A DNA stretch of 64,000 bases. Origin: an uncultured Pseudomonadota bacterium. GTDB taxonomy: Bacteria; Myxococcota_A; UBA796; SXON01. Shown here piece by piece: positions 42,514-50,896 of the stretch. How positions within the stretch are numbered: position 1 is the stretch's first letter; each line of letters begins with the position of its first letter. Below the pieces are notes generated by a model. The model was not told where the DNA came from. It worked only from the letters and a program-made list of their open reading frames with translations, and did not search any database. Location of the stretch: assembly GCA_903844155.1 (NCBI GenBank), contig CAIMSU010000341.1:79104-143103 (forward strand), given 5' to 3'. A program made the position numbers and the translations under genes.

Positions 42514-44280
42514 TCAGGGCGCGTTCGGGTCCGACGTCTCCGCATCGTCATCCGGCGCGGGCGGCAGGTTGGCCATCTGCGAGGCGGGTTTTGGCTCCCA
42601 GATGTCGCGGAGCTTGACCGGCCAGCCCGTCAACGTCCGCGGCCCGGGCGTCTTCAGCTTTCGCGCGAGGTGGTAGCCGCGCTCGATGCCGCTCCCGGGC
42701 TTGCCATCCGGAAAAACACCGGACTTCCAGTATTGTTGCTGCATGAGCTTGTGGATGCCGGCGACGCCTGCGGCGGGTGGGCAGCCGCGATCGCTGATGT
42801 CCCAGAGCGCGATGAGCGCGAAGCTCGGGTCGTGGCCGGAGAGCACCGCGTAGTACGGCGCGTCCGTTAGCAGGAGCGGGTCGGGGAGGGCGCGGAGCTC
42901 CTCGATGAGCGCGTCGCCCTGCTTGACGTCATCGGCATTGGGCGTGTCCTTCTTGTAGTCCGAGTGCCCGATCCAGATCTGGGCGGCCACCGCGAACGCC
43001 AGCGCCAAAGCGCCTTTTCCGTCACCCGCCCGTCGCACCAGCAGCGCCGGCCACAGCGCCTGCAGCCACATCATCGGCATGAGCACGTTCGTGTACCCGC
43101 CAACGTGCCCACGCATCAGCGAGGCCAGGAAGAACCCCATCAATGACACGAAGAACCAGTAGAAGAACCGCGGGCTCGTCGCCAGCGGCGTTCTTGCCCG
43201 TCCGCTCTGCACCAGCGCAACGACGATGCCGATGGACAGGAGCACGATCCACAGCGCGGTGATCGCGTAGTTGTTCACGAGCGCGCGCAGCCCCGGGACC
43301 GCAAAGCCAACGACCGTCCCCAAGACGCCGATGCCCAACAGCCAGCCGCCAAGCTGGAGCATCGCCTTGCGCTGGCCAGCGCCAACCAGATCGCGCCAGT
43401 GCGCCCGCAGCCACACCCCCGCCGCGACGACCCACAGGATCGGCGTCGCCTGGAAAACCTCGATGCCACCGCCCGAAGTCTCATAGCGGAAGGGCTTCCA
43501 GGAGTGGATGTTCAGCGTTGGCCAGAAGCGGTTCGACACGATGCCGTGGTGCGAGGGCACCTCGAAGATCCACAGGAGGAACCGGCCATCCGTCCCCACC
43601 TGCATGACCGCGATGAACAGGAGCGCCGGGAGCGCGGCGGCGAGCCCGAACCGCAGCGCCTGCGCCCTGCCATCGCGGTACCAGAGCGCGGCGGCGATGG
43701 GGAAGCCGAAGGCGGCGACGTGGTGCTTGCAGGTGAAGGCGGCTGCGAGGAAGAGGCCCCCGGCGATGGCGCGCCCCGGCGTCGACCCGGCCGCGAGCAC
43801 CAACGCCCACCCCGTCAGGCCGATGGAGACGCCGTCGATGCGGACGAGGTCGAAGAACGAGCCGCTGTCCTCGAACGTCCCGAGAAAGATCGCCGCGCAG
43901 CCGAGCGTCAGCCACCACTTTGCCCCAAGCTCGCGGGCCCCGAACATCAGCGCCGCCACGCCACTGAGCGTCCCGGCGATCGAGATCGACCGCCCAAGCG
44001 CGTAGCCGAACGGGAAGACCCTGGAGAACACCGCGACCAACCACGGATAGAGCGGCGGGTAGATGAACGGGATGTAGGTCGCGTCCGGCACGCCGTAGAT
44101 CGCCTGCCCGTGCGTGAGGCGCAGCGCCGAGATCAGCGTCGCCCCCTCCATCCACTCGATGTCGTAGGGGTAGTTCGCGCGGATCCACCAACACTGCGCG
44201 AGCGTGACGATCTGCCAGATGGCCAGGCCCACGACGAGCACCTGGACCGCAAGCTGCGAGTAGCGGAGGGCGGGCGTCAT
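42514..44280 (-). CDS. Polytopic GT-C-type glycosyltransferase
   Basis: The 588-residue protein has about eleven membrane helices. The first periplasmic loop (ANYPYDIEWMEGATLISALRL, then YIPFIYPPLYPWLVA) carries the acidic pair expected of GT-C glycosyltransferases, which use polyprenyl-phosphate sugars outside the inner membrane. The C-terminal 160 residues form a soluble domain with YYAVLSGHDPSFALIALW and FPDGKPGSGIERGYHLA. The exact family (PMT/ArnT, GT87 or similar) cannot be fixed. The start codon shares one base with the TGA of the PilB-like gene (TGATG), so translation is coupled. The job may be glycosylation of an envelope or pilus component, an inference from position. Confidence 0.78.
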   Translation of the reverse strand: MTPALRYSQLAVQVLVVGLAIWQIVTLAQCWWIRANYPYDIEWMEGATLISALRLTHGQAIYGVPDATYIPFIYPPLYPWLVAVFSRVFPFGYALGRSISIAGTLSGVAALMFGARELGAKWWLTLGCAAIFLGTFEDSGSFFDLVRIDGVSIGLTGWALVLAAGSTPGRAIAGGLFLAAAFTCKHHVAAFGFPIAAALWYRDGRAQALRFGLAAALPALLFIAVMQVGTDGRFLLWIFEVPSHHGIVSNRFWPTLNIHSWKPFRYETSGGGIEVFQATPILWVVAAGVWLRAHWRDLVGAGQRKAMLQLGGWLLGIGVLGTVVGFAVPGLRALVNNYAITALWIVLLSIGIVVALVQSGRARTPLATSPRFFYWFFVSLMGFFLASLMRGHVGGYTNVLMPMMWLQALWPALLVRRAGDGKGALALAFAVAAQIWIGHSDYKKDTPNADDVKQGDALIEELRALPDPLLLTDAPYYAVLSGHDPSFALIALWDISDRGCPPAAGVAGIHKLMQQQYWKSGVFPDGKPGSGIERGYHLARKLKTPGPRTLTGWPVKLRDIWEPKPASQMANLPPAPDDDAETSDPNAP

Positions 44281-46094
44281 CAGTACAGGTGCGTCTCGTC
44301 GGTGACCGCGATGACCTCGTCGATGGTCGTCTCGCCCTTCGCGAGCTTCTTGATGGCGTATTCACGGAGCGTGAGCATGCCGTCGTTCACGGCCTCGCGC
44401 TTGATCTCCTGCGCCGTCGCTTTTTCCTGCACGAGCCGCTGGATGCGCGGCGTCATGCGCATCACCTCGAAAACGCCGGTTCGCCCGCGGTAGCCCGTCC
44501 CCCGACAGCGCGGGCAGCCGGCGCCGCGCTTGACCTTCAGTCGGCGGCCCTCAGCGCCGCGGATCGCGAGCAGGTCGATCTGCTCGGGCGTGAGCAGCTC
44601 TTCGCGCGCGCACGACGTGCAGATTTTCCGGACGAGCCGCTGCGCGACCACGCCAAGCAGCGTGCCGGACACGAGAAAGGGGAAGACGCCGAGATCGAGC
44701 AGCCGGGCGATGGCCGTGGCGGCATCGTTTGTGTGGACGGTCGAGAGGACGAGATGGCCGGTGAGCGCGGCCTGGACGGCGTTCTCGGCGGTGTCCGGGT
44801 CCCGGATCTCGCCGATCATGATGATGTCCGGGTCCTGCCGCAGGACGTTTTTTAGCGCGCTGCCGAAGGTGAAGCCGATCTTCGGCTGCATCGGCATCTG
44901 GTTGAAGGCTTCGTTCACCATCTCGATCGGGTCTTCCAACGTGCAGATGTTCACGCGGGGCGAGGCGATGTGGTTGAGCGTGCTGTACAGCGTCGTCGTC
45001 TTTCCCGAGCCCGTCGGCCCGGTGATGAGCACCATCCCGTTCGTCGCCCGGATCATCTCGTTGTACTGGTTGAGCTCCGTCTCAAAAAAGCCGAGGTCGC
45101 CCAAGGGTTGTTTGAGAACCTGGGGGTCGAAGATGCGCAGGACAGCCTTTTCGCCGAACACGGTCGGCACCGTGCTCACGCGCATCTCCACCTCGGTGTT
45201 GCCGAGCGTGGCCTTGAACCGGCCGTCTTGCGGACGACGACGCTCGGCGATGTCGAGCCGGCAGAGGAGCTTGACGCGGCTGACGACGGCCGGGTGCACA
45301 CCCCGGGGCATGCGGTGGACGGAGTGCAGCACGCCGTCGATCCGCATGCGAACGAGCGCATCGTCGCGTTTGGGCTCGATGTGGATGTCCGAGGCGCGGT
45401 TGTCGAAGGCGTAGTTCAGCAGGTACCAGACGGCCTGGACGATCGGCTGGTCCGTCGCCTCCATCTCGCCGGCGCCCTGGGCCTTGTAGAGCGACTCCAG
45501 GTTGGAGATGTCCGGCAGGTCGCTCTGAAGGTCGGCCTCGGCGAGGCGCATCGACCGGCGGAAGCCGTGGAACTCGGCGATGACCTTGAGGATCTCCGCT
45601 TTGCAGGCCATCACCGGGCGGATGGGCTTCTTCTTGAACTGCGCGAGGCTGGCGAGCAGGTCGGTGTTCCAGGGATCGCACAGCGCGACGGTCATGGCGT
45701 CGCTCTTGTCGTCCACGGCGACGACCATGTGTTTTTCGGCGAACGGACCGCCGAACGCCTCGACGACCAGCTTGAAGTTGAGCTTCAGCGGGTCGATGCG
45801 GATGAAGGTGTACCCCTCGTGCCGGGCGACGACCTCGGTGATCACCTCCTCGTCGCAGATCGGGCCCTTCTCGTCCTTCCGAAAGCGAAAGCTCGCGATG
45901 AGCTCGATGTCGGAGATGGTGTAGCTGACGCGTTGTCGGCCCAGCAACCGCCGAAGCTCGGCGCGACGGTCGAGGAGCAGGTGCCGGGACTGCTCCTTTC
46001 CCCGGTTCAGCACGTCCTGCTTCTGGCCCGCGTGGATGTGCCCCGCCTCGACGAGCATGTCGAGGACATCGGCCAGCCCGGGGCCCTTGGCCAC
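44280..46094 (-). CDS. PilB/GspE-type assembly ATPase
   Basis: The 604-residue protein has an N-terminal T2SSE-like domain (about 1-190) and a C-terminal ATPase: ASDIHIEP at 234-241, Walker A GPTGSGKT (359-366), Asp box CTLEDPIEMVN, Walker B IIMIGEIRDPDTAE, His box LTGHLVLSTVHT, and the PilB/GspE zinc site with C492, C495, C527 and C530. Such hexameric ATPases drive pilus extension or type II secretion. The N-terminal part is shorter than in typical PilB and is charged. GTG at 46094 overlaps the upstream TAG by one base. The arrangement lipoprotein-ATPase-GT-C is unlike the usual pilB-pilT-pilC order, so pilus type is uncertain. Confidence 0.9.
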   Translation of the reverse strand: MAKGPGLADVLDMLVEAGHIHAGQKQDVLNRGKEQSRHLLLDRRAELRRLLGRQRVSYTISDIELIASFRFRKDEKGPICDEEVITEVVARHEGYTFIRIDPLKLNFKLVVEAFGGPFAEKHMVVAVDDKSDAMTVALCDPWNTDLLASLAQFKKKPIRPVMACKAEILKVIAEFHGFRRSMRLAEADLQSDLPDISNLESLYKAQGAGEMEATDQPIVQAVWYLLNYAFDNRASDIHIEPKRDDALVRMRIDGVLHSVHRMPRGVHPAVVSRVKLLCRLDIAERRRPQDGRFKATLGNTEVEMRVSTVPTVFGEKAVLRIFDPQVLKQPLGDLGFFETELNQYNEMIRATNGMVLITGPTGSGKTTTLYSTLNHIASPRVNICTLEDPIEMVNEAFNQMPMQPKIGFTFGSALKNVLRQDPDIIMIGEIRDPDTAENAVQAALTGHLVLSTVHTNDAATAIARLLDLGVFPFLVSGTLLGVVAQRLVRKICTSCAREELLTPEQIDLLAIRGAEGRRLKVKRGAGCPRCRGTGYRGRTGVFEVMRMTPRIQRLVQEKATAQEIKREAVNDGMLTLREYAIKKLAKGETTIDEVIAVTDETHLY

Positions 46095-46492
46095 TACGGC
46101 GTGCCTGCGTCGGCCACGGTCACGTCCTCGGTGGCCTGGATGGTGCCATCCTGCACGAACAGGCTCGCCGAGCCTGGGACGGCCCAGGTCACGTTGTTGG
46201 CGTCGATCGTCGCCATCGTCGGCGGGTCGACGGTGACGTGCATGGCGCCGGTCAAGAGCGTGCTGTCGCACCAGATCAGCACGTTCCAGACATCGCCGAC
46301 GGCCGGTGCCGGAATGGTGGCGGAGCCGTTCACGTGGATCGCAGGCGAGGGGCAGGAAAACGTGTTGGTGTCGGAGTTCCCGTGGGTGTCGACGGCGCCG
46401 GCGCTGTCGTCTGCTTTCGGGGCGCAGGCCTGCAGGCACGCGACGAGGGCGATGAGCGGCAGGGCGAGGCGACGAGGGGGCGCGATGGGCAC
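46094..46492 (-). CDS. Small lipoprotein, head of the PilB-like operon
   Basis: The 132-residue protein from GTG 46492 has a lipoprotein signal (PIAPPRRLALPLIALVACLQ, lipobox LQAC, C23) followed by an Asp/Ser/Thr-rich tether (SAGAVDTHGNSDTNTFSC). The mature part is a short beta-rich domain of about 85 residues with two cysteines (FSCPSP, IWCDST). No family was recognised. The stop overlaps the start of the PilB-like gene by one base, which implies coupled translation and suggests a periplasmic or outer-membrane accessory of that machine. Longer upstream readings would translate the structured repeat and are rejected. Confidence 0.68.
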   Translation of the reverse strand: MPIAPPRRLALPLIALVACLQACAPKADDSAGAVDTHGNSDTNTFSCPSPAIHVNGSATIPAPAVGDVWNVLIWCDSTLLTGAMHVTVDPPTMATIDANNVTWAVPGSASLFVQDGTIQATEDVTVADAGTP

Positions 46493-46640
46493 GGGCGGGC
46501 TCCGGCGAAGGGGGCGGGCGCTGGGCCCGCGGGAGTCTATCGCGCGATTGCTTCCGGCCGATGCGGGCGCTCGGCTGCAAGGTTCCTTGTGCGCCCGCCG
46601 TGCAGCTGGCGGCCGCTCACAGTTGGATGAAACCCGCGGC

Positions 46641-46800
46641 CGGCCCGGACCTTTGCGCGGGCGGCCGCCGGTACTCCGGCGCTTCCGCCCGCGCAAAGTC
46701 GCGGCGATTTGGTACTCCAGATCGCCGTTAGGGCCCGGCCCGGGCGTAGCCGCGCCCCGCGTGGCGGAGGGGGGCGCCGGATAGGCGTCCCCCTCAGAAA
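46641..46800 (+). repeat. Dispersed structured element, copy C (in the gap 46493-47086)
   Basis: Stem I pairs 46651-46664 (CTTTGCGCGGGCGG) perfectly with 46685-46698 and encloses an inner stem with a TACT loop (46666-46671 with 46676-46681). Stem II pairs 46703-46712 (GGCGATTTGG) with 46717-46726 around TACT, with one T-G wobble. Stem III pairs 46767-46778 (GAGGGGGGCGCC) with 46784-46795, again with one wobble. It sits between divergent operons. The rest of the gap holds a tail-like motif (GAACGCGATCGG at about 46821) and the glmU upstream module. Confidence 0.82.
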
Positions 46801-46989
46801 AGCGGGTAACGCTTTGATCTGAACGCGATCGGGCGAAGACCGTCACACCCAGTTTCGTAATAGTTACCCACCGGGCGGCGCGCCCGGCCCAGGGCCACGA
46901 AACGTGGATCCACCAAGGAGCGCCGCTCGGTGGCCGGGAATTCATGTGGATGGTCAGCGAGGGGTAGGCCGACCATCGGGAGGCAGTAG

Positions 46990-47086
46990 GGGCGCCTTCA
47001 GTGCCCCCTCAAAAGAGGAGGTAGCGCCTCGATCTGAACGCGATCGGTGGCGAACGTCTCGAGGAGTTTCATGATAAGCGCCAGAG
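46990..47086 (+). promoter_or_regulatory. glmU upstream module shared with the gene at 6977-7363
   Basis: About 85 nt here (from GCCCCCTC through GGTAGCGCCTCG, GAACGCGATC, GGCGAACG and GAGTTTCATGATA) match the region upstream of the small membrane protein at 7363 with roughly 80 percent identity by eye. The CATGATA box (47070-47076) ends 10 nt before the glmU ATG. I infer a shared promoter or leader. A degenerate stem III remnant begins the module. Confidence 0.55.
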
Positions 47087-48463
47087 ATGTCCACCGCCGT
47101 CGTCCTCGCCGCGGGGTTGGGGACCCGCATGCGGTCGCCCCTCGCGAAAGTCCTGCACCCGCTCCTCGGCCGGCCGATGGTCGGGTGGATCGTCGCTGCC
47201 CTGCGCGAAGCAGGCGTGGCCGAGATCATCGTGGTCGTCCACCATCAGGAGGAGGCGGTTCGGGCGGCGCTGCTGGCGCAGGATCCGGCGGTGCGTTTTG
47301 TGCGCCAGGAGGCGCCGAAGGGGACGGGCGACGCGCTGAGATGCGCGCTGCCGCTGCTCCGGCCGCAGGGCCTGGTGCTGGTGACGGCGGGAGACACGCC
47401 GATGTTGCAGGCGCAGGACATCCGGCGGCTGCTGGAGGCACACGCGGAAAAGACGGGCCGGATGGCGACGGCAGCGAGCTTTGAGACCGACAATCCGCAA
47501 GGCTACGGCCGGATGGTGCGCGGCGTTGGCATCGTCGAGCAGCCCGAGTGCACGCCGTTGCAGGCCGCGATCAGCGAGGTGAACAGCGGGCTCTACGCGT
47601 TCGAGGCGGCGTGGCTGCACGCGAAGGTGCCGGCGCTGCAGCCGCACGCGCCAAAGGGGGAGTACTACGTCACCGACCTCGTCGGCACGCTGGATGGCGT
47701 AGAGACGGGCGTCGCGGGTGGCTTTCCAGCGTCTGCGTTCGCGGGCGTGAACGACCGCGCGCAGCTTGCGGAGGCGCGCGGGATCCTGCGCCGTCGCGTC
47801 AGCCGCGCCTGGGCCGAGCAGGGCGTGGATTTCGCGGATCTGGACCACGCCCTGGTGGACGTCACCGCCGTCCTGCACGCGGGCGCGAGCATCGGCTACG
47901 GTGCGGTCATCGAGGGGCGCTCCGAGATCGCCGGGAACGTCGGTCCCTACGCCGTTCTTCGTCACACCATCGTCGCCGCAGGGGCCACGATCCACGCCGC
48001 CAGCGTGTGTGACGGGGCAACCGTGGAGGCCGGCGCCCAGGTCGGCCCGATGGGGCGGCTGCGGCCCGGCGCGGTCATCGAAGAGGGCGCGCACGTCGGC
48101 AACTTCGTCGAGGTCAAGAACTCCCGGATTCGGCGCGGCGCAAAAGCAAACCACCTGGCGTACATCGGCGACGCGGACGTGGGCGAGGCCGCCAACATCG
48201 GCGCCGGCACCATCACCTGCAACTACGACGGCTACAAGAAGCACCGCAGCATCATCGGCGCGCGGGCGTTCATCGGCTCCAACACGGCGATGGTCGCGCC
48301 GATCACCATCGGCGAAGGCGCCATCGTCGGCGCGGGCAGCACGCTCACGCAGGACGTCCCGGCGGATGCCATCGCCATCGCCCGTGGCTCGCAGAAGAAC
48401 CACGAGGGAAGCGCCTCCCGGCTCCGCGCTCGCATCGCCGGCGACCCGCCGAAGGGCCCATGA
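47087..48463 (+). CDS. glmU: Bifunctional GlmU: GlcN-1-P acetyltransferase and UDP-GlcNAc pyrophosphorylase
   Basis: The 458-residue enzyme makes UDP-GlcNAc, precursor of peptidoglycan and LPS. The N-terminal pyrophosphorylase domain (about 1-230) has LAAGLGTRM with Lys21, QEAPKGTGDAL, TAGDTPML and EVNSGLYAF. The C-terminal left-handed beta-helix (about 255-450) has hexapeptide repeats, EEGAHVGNFVEVKNSRI, the catalytic-His segment KANHLAYIGDADVG, and NIGAGTITCNYDGYKKH. All key segments are present and length is normal. The helicase gene starts within its stop (ATGA), an unusual pairing of cell wall and DNA repair functions. Its upstream region carries the shared CATGATA module. Confidence 0.97.
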   Translation: MSTAVVLAAGLGTRMRSPLAKVLHPLLGRPMVGWIVAALREAGVAEIIVVVHHQEEAVRAALLAQDPAVRFVRQEAPKGTGDALRCALPLLRPQGLVLVTAGDTPMLQAQDIRRLLEAHAEKTGRMATAASFETDNPQGYGRMVRGVGIVEQPECTPLQAAISEVNSGLYAFEAAWLHAKVPALQPHAPKGEYYVTDLVGTLDGVETGVAGGFPASAFAGVNDRAQLAEARGILRRRVSRAWAEQGVDFADLDHALVDVTAVLHAGASIGYGAVIEGRSEIAGNVGPYAVLRHTIVAAGATIHAASVCDGATVEAGAQVGPMGRLRPGAVIEEGAHVGNFVEVKNSRIRRGAKANHLAYIGDADVGEAANIGAGTITCNYDGYKKHRSIIGARAFIGSNTAMVAPITIGEGAIVGAGSTLTQDVPADAIAIARGSQKNHEGSASRLRARIAGDPPKGP

Positions 48464-50814
48464 TGGCCGGGTTGCTCGATGGCTTGAACCCGCAGCAGGT
48501 CGAGGCCGTCTGCACGACCGAGGGGCCCCTGCTCATCCTCGCTGGCGCGGGTTCGGGCAAGACGCGGGTGCTCACCCGGCGCGTCGGCTACCTCCTGGAT
48601 TCCGGTGTTCGTCCCTGGAACATCTTCGCCGTCACGTTCACCAACAAGGCGGCCGGCGAGATGAAGGCGCGGGTGCGCGAGCTGGTCGGCACGACCGCGG
48701 ACGACGTGTGGGTCAGCACCTTTCACAGCTCCTGCGTCCGCATCCTCCGCCGCGACATCGAGCCGCTCGGCTTTGGCCGCAACTTCGCCATCTGGGACGA
48801 CGACGACCAGACCCGCGCGCTCCGCCAGATCGTCGCCGAGCAGGGCCTCGACCCAAAACGCACGCCACCGGCCAGCTTTCGCGCACAGATCGACCGCGCG
48901 AAGAACCGGCTCCTCGGCCCGGCCGAGATCACGGCGGCGGTCAGGGCGGGCGGCCCGCAATCCGGCTGGACCGACAAACTTCCAGCGGTGTACGCCGCTT
49001 ACGACGCACGGCTGAAGAAGGCGAACGCGCTGGACTTCAACGACCTCATCGGCAAGGTCGTCGACTTGTGGACGCAGTTCCCGGACGTCCTGCGAAAATG
49101 GCAGGACAAGTGGCATTACTTGATGGTCGACGAGTACCAGGACACCAACGCTGCCCAGTACCGACTCATCCGCTTGCTCGCGAGCGCGCGCCCGAACCTC
49201 GCCGTCGTCGGCGACGATGACCAGTCGATCTACAGCTTCCGCGGCGCGGACATCCGGAACATCCTGGACTTTGAGAAGGATTTTCCTGAGGCGACTATTA
49301 TCCGGCTGGAGCAGAACTATCGCTCCACGGCGCTCATCCTGCAGGCCGCCGCGGGCGTTGTCCGCAACAATCTCGGGCGAAAGGACAAGACCCTGCGGAC
49401 GGACGCCGTCGCCGGCGAGCCCCTGCGCCTCTTCCACGCGCCGGATGAGCTGGCCGAGGCGGACATGGTCGTCACCGAGATCCGGCGGTTGCTTGGCCTC
49501 ACGCGCGGCGGGGGCCCGGCGCGGCCGCTGAAGCCGGGGGACATCGCGATCATCTACCGGACGAACGCCCAGAGCCGACCGTTCGAACGCGTGCTGACGG
49601 ACGCGCGGATCCCCTTCGCGCTCGTCGGTGGGAAGAAGTTCTACGAGCGCCGGGAAGTCCGGGACATCCTTGCGTATCTGCGCGTGGTCATGAACCCGGC
49701 GGACGACATGAGCCTGCTCCGCATCCTCAACGTGCCGGCGCGGGGGCTCGGCGAGAAGGCGGTCGAGGGGGTCCGGGCGGACGCTGCTCGGCACAATGTC
49801 AGCGTCTACCGGGCGATCCGGATGGCCAACCCCGGCGGCCGGGCGACGAAGGGGCTGACAGCGTTCTGCGCGGTGATGGACTCCCTGTCCGCTGCCGTGA
49901 TGACGATGGCGCCGGGCGATCTCGTGCTGCATGTGGCGAAGGTGAGCGGCTACCTCGCAGAGCTGGAGGCCGAGAACACCGACGAGAGCCGCGGTCGCAT
50001 CGAGAACATCCAGGAGCTGGCGCGCGCCGTCGCCGAGAGCGCGCGGGAGTTTGACGTCCTCCAGGCCGAGGGCGAAGCCGACCCGTACGAGCGCCTCGCC
50101 AGCTTTCTCGACCGCGCCGCGCTCTCCGGGCAGTCGGACGAGCTTCCCAGCGAGGACGGCAAGGTCACGCTCCTGACCGTCCACCTCGCCAAGGGGCTGG
50201 AGTACCCCGCCGTTTTTGTCGTCGGAATGACGGAAGGGTGCTTCCCCCACGCGCGTTCTGAGAGCGAGTCCGAGATCGAGGAGGAACGACGGCTCGCCTA
50301 CGTCGCCTTCACGCGAGCCCGGGAACGGCTCATCCTCACCGCGCCGCGCATCCGTCGCGCGATGGACGGGAGCGTCATGGCTGCGACGGTGTCCCGCTTT
50401 CTCCTCGAGATTCCGCCTTCGGCGTTCGGCGACGCGCCCCCCGTCAGCCTCTACCCGCCGCGACCGACGGCCGGCCGGTTCGGGGGCTTCGGCAGCGATC
50501 CCGCGGCGCGCCCCACTTTTTCCGCCATCCCCCCCAACCGGTACGGCCACCCGCTGGCCGCGCCTGCTCCCCCCCGAGGGCCCGCGCCGACGATTCCCGT
50601 GCCGCTGGTCCCGTCCGATCGTCGGCGAATGACCCCCGATTCACTCGACGCCTACACCCCCGGCACCGAGGTGTTCCACCCCCTGCTGGGTGCCGGCACC
50701 GTGGCCTCGCGCGACGGCATCCCCTCCAATCCGCGACTTACGATACACTTTGCGAAGCACGGCGCCCGGACCGTGTTCGCGGTCAGCGCGCGAATGGACA
50801 TCCTGCTCCCCTAG
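48460..50814 (+). CDS. UvrD/PcrA-type DNA helicase
   Basis: The 784-residue superfamily 1A helicase unwinds DNA 3-prime to 5-prime in repair and replication restart. The motifs are in order: LNPQQVEAV (Q motif), Walker A AGAGSGKT (28-35), FTNKAAGEMKARV (Ia), VSTFHSSC, Walker B VDEYQDTN, VVGDDDQSIYSFRGAD (III), EQNYRS (IV), and TVHLAKGLEYPAVFVVGM with RRLAYVAFTRAR (V-VI). The C-terminal 45 residues (EVFHPLLGAGTV, then LTIHFAKHGARTV) match the PcrA/UvrD Tudor-like domain that contacts RNA polymerase. ATG 48460 overlaps the glmU stop; a second ATG follows at once. Confidence 0.95.
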   Translation: MMAGLLDGLNPQQVEAVCTTEGPLLILAGAGSGKTRVLTRRVGYLLDSGVRPWNIFAVTFTNKAAGEMKARVRELVGTTADDVWVSTFHSSCVRILRRDIEPLGFGRNFAIWDDDDQTRALRQIVAEQGLDPKRTPPASFRAQIDRAKNRLLGPAEITAAVRAGGPQSGWTDKLPAVYAAYDARLKKANALDFNDLIGKVVDLWTQFPDVLRKWQDKWHYLMVDEYQDTNAAQYRLIRLLASARPNLAVVGDDDQSIYSFRGADIRNILDFEKDFPEATIIRLEQNYRSTALILQAAAGVVRNNLGRKDKTLRTDAVAGEPLRLFHAPDELAEADMVVTEIRRLLGLTRGGGPARPLKPGDIAIIYRTNAQSRPFERVLTDARIPFALVGGKKFYERREVRDILAYLRVVMNPADDMSLLRILNVPARGLGEKAVEGVRADAARHNVSVYRAIRMANPGGRATKGLTAFCAVMDSLSAAVMTMAPGDLVLHVAKVSGYLAELEAENTDESRGRIENIQELARAVAESAREFDVLQAEGEADPYERLASFLDRAALSGQSDELPSEDGKVTLLTVHLAKGLEYPAVFVVGMTEGCFPHARSESESEIEEERRLAYVAFTRARERLILTAPRIRRAMDGSVMAATVSRFLLEIPPSAFGDAPPVSLYPPRPTAGRFGGFGSDPAARPTFSAIPPNRYGHPLAAPAPPRGPAPTIPVPLVPSDRRRMTPDSLDAYTPGTEVFHPLLGAGTVASRDGIPSNPRLTIHFAKHGARTVFAVSARMDILLP

Positions 50815-50886
50815 CGAGTCGCCGTCAGGCGCCCGCGCCCCGGACCGGGTACGTTCTTGCGCTGTCCTCGCCTGCCATCGATCTCA

Positions 50887-50891
50887 AGGAG
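50887..50891 (+). promoter_or_regulatory. Ribosome binding site that fixes a TTG start
   Basis: AGGAG lies five bases before TTG 50897. Translation from this TTG places the first zinc-ribbon cysteine at residue 5, exactly as in the paralogue at 52432. No ATG or GTG fits. Confidence 0.7.
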
Positions 50892-50896
50892 CCTCG

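Noticed and set aside
46493..46945. N-terminal extension of the small lipoprotein to 46945
   Set aside because: It would translate through structured element C. The lipoprotein signal begins at GTG 46492.
48232..50550. 772-codon minus-strand frame
   Set aside because: Antisense to the UvrD/PcrA helicase, whose motifs are complete on the plus strand.
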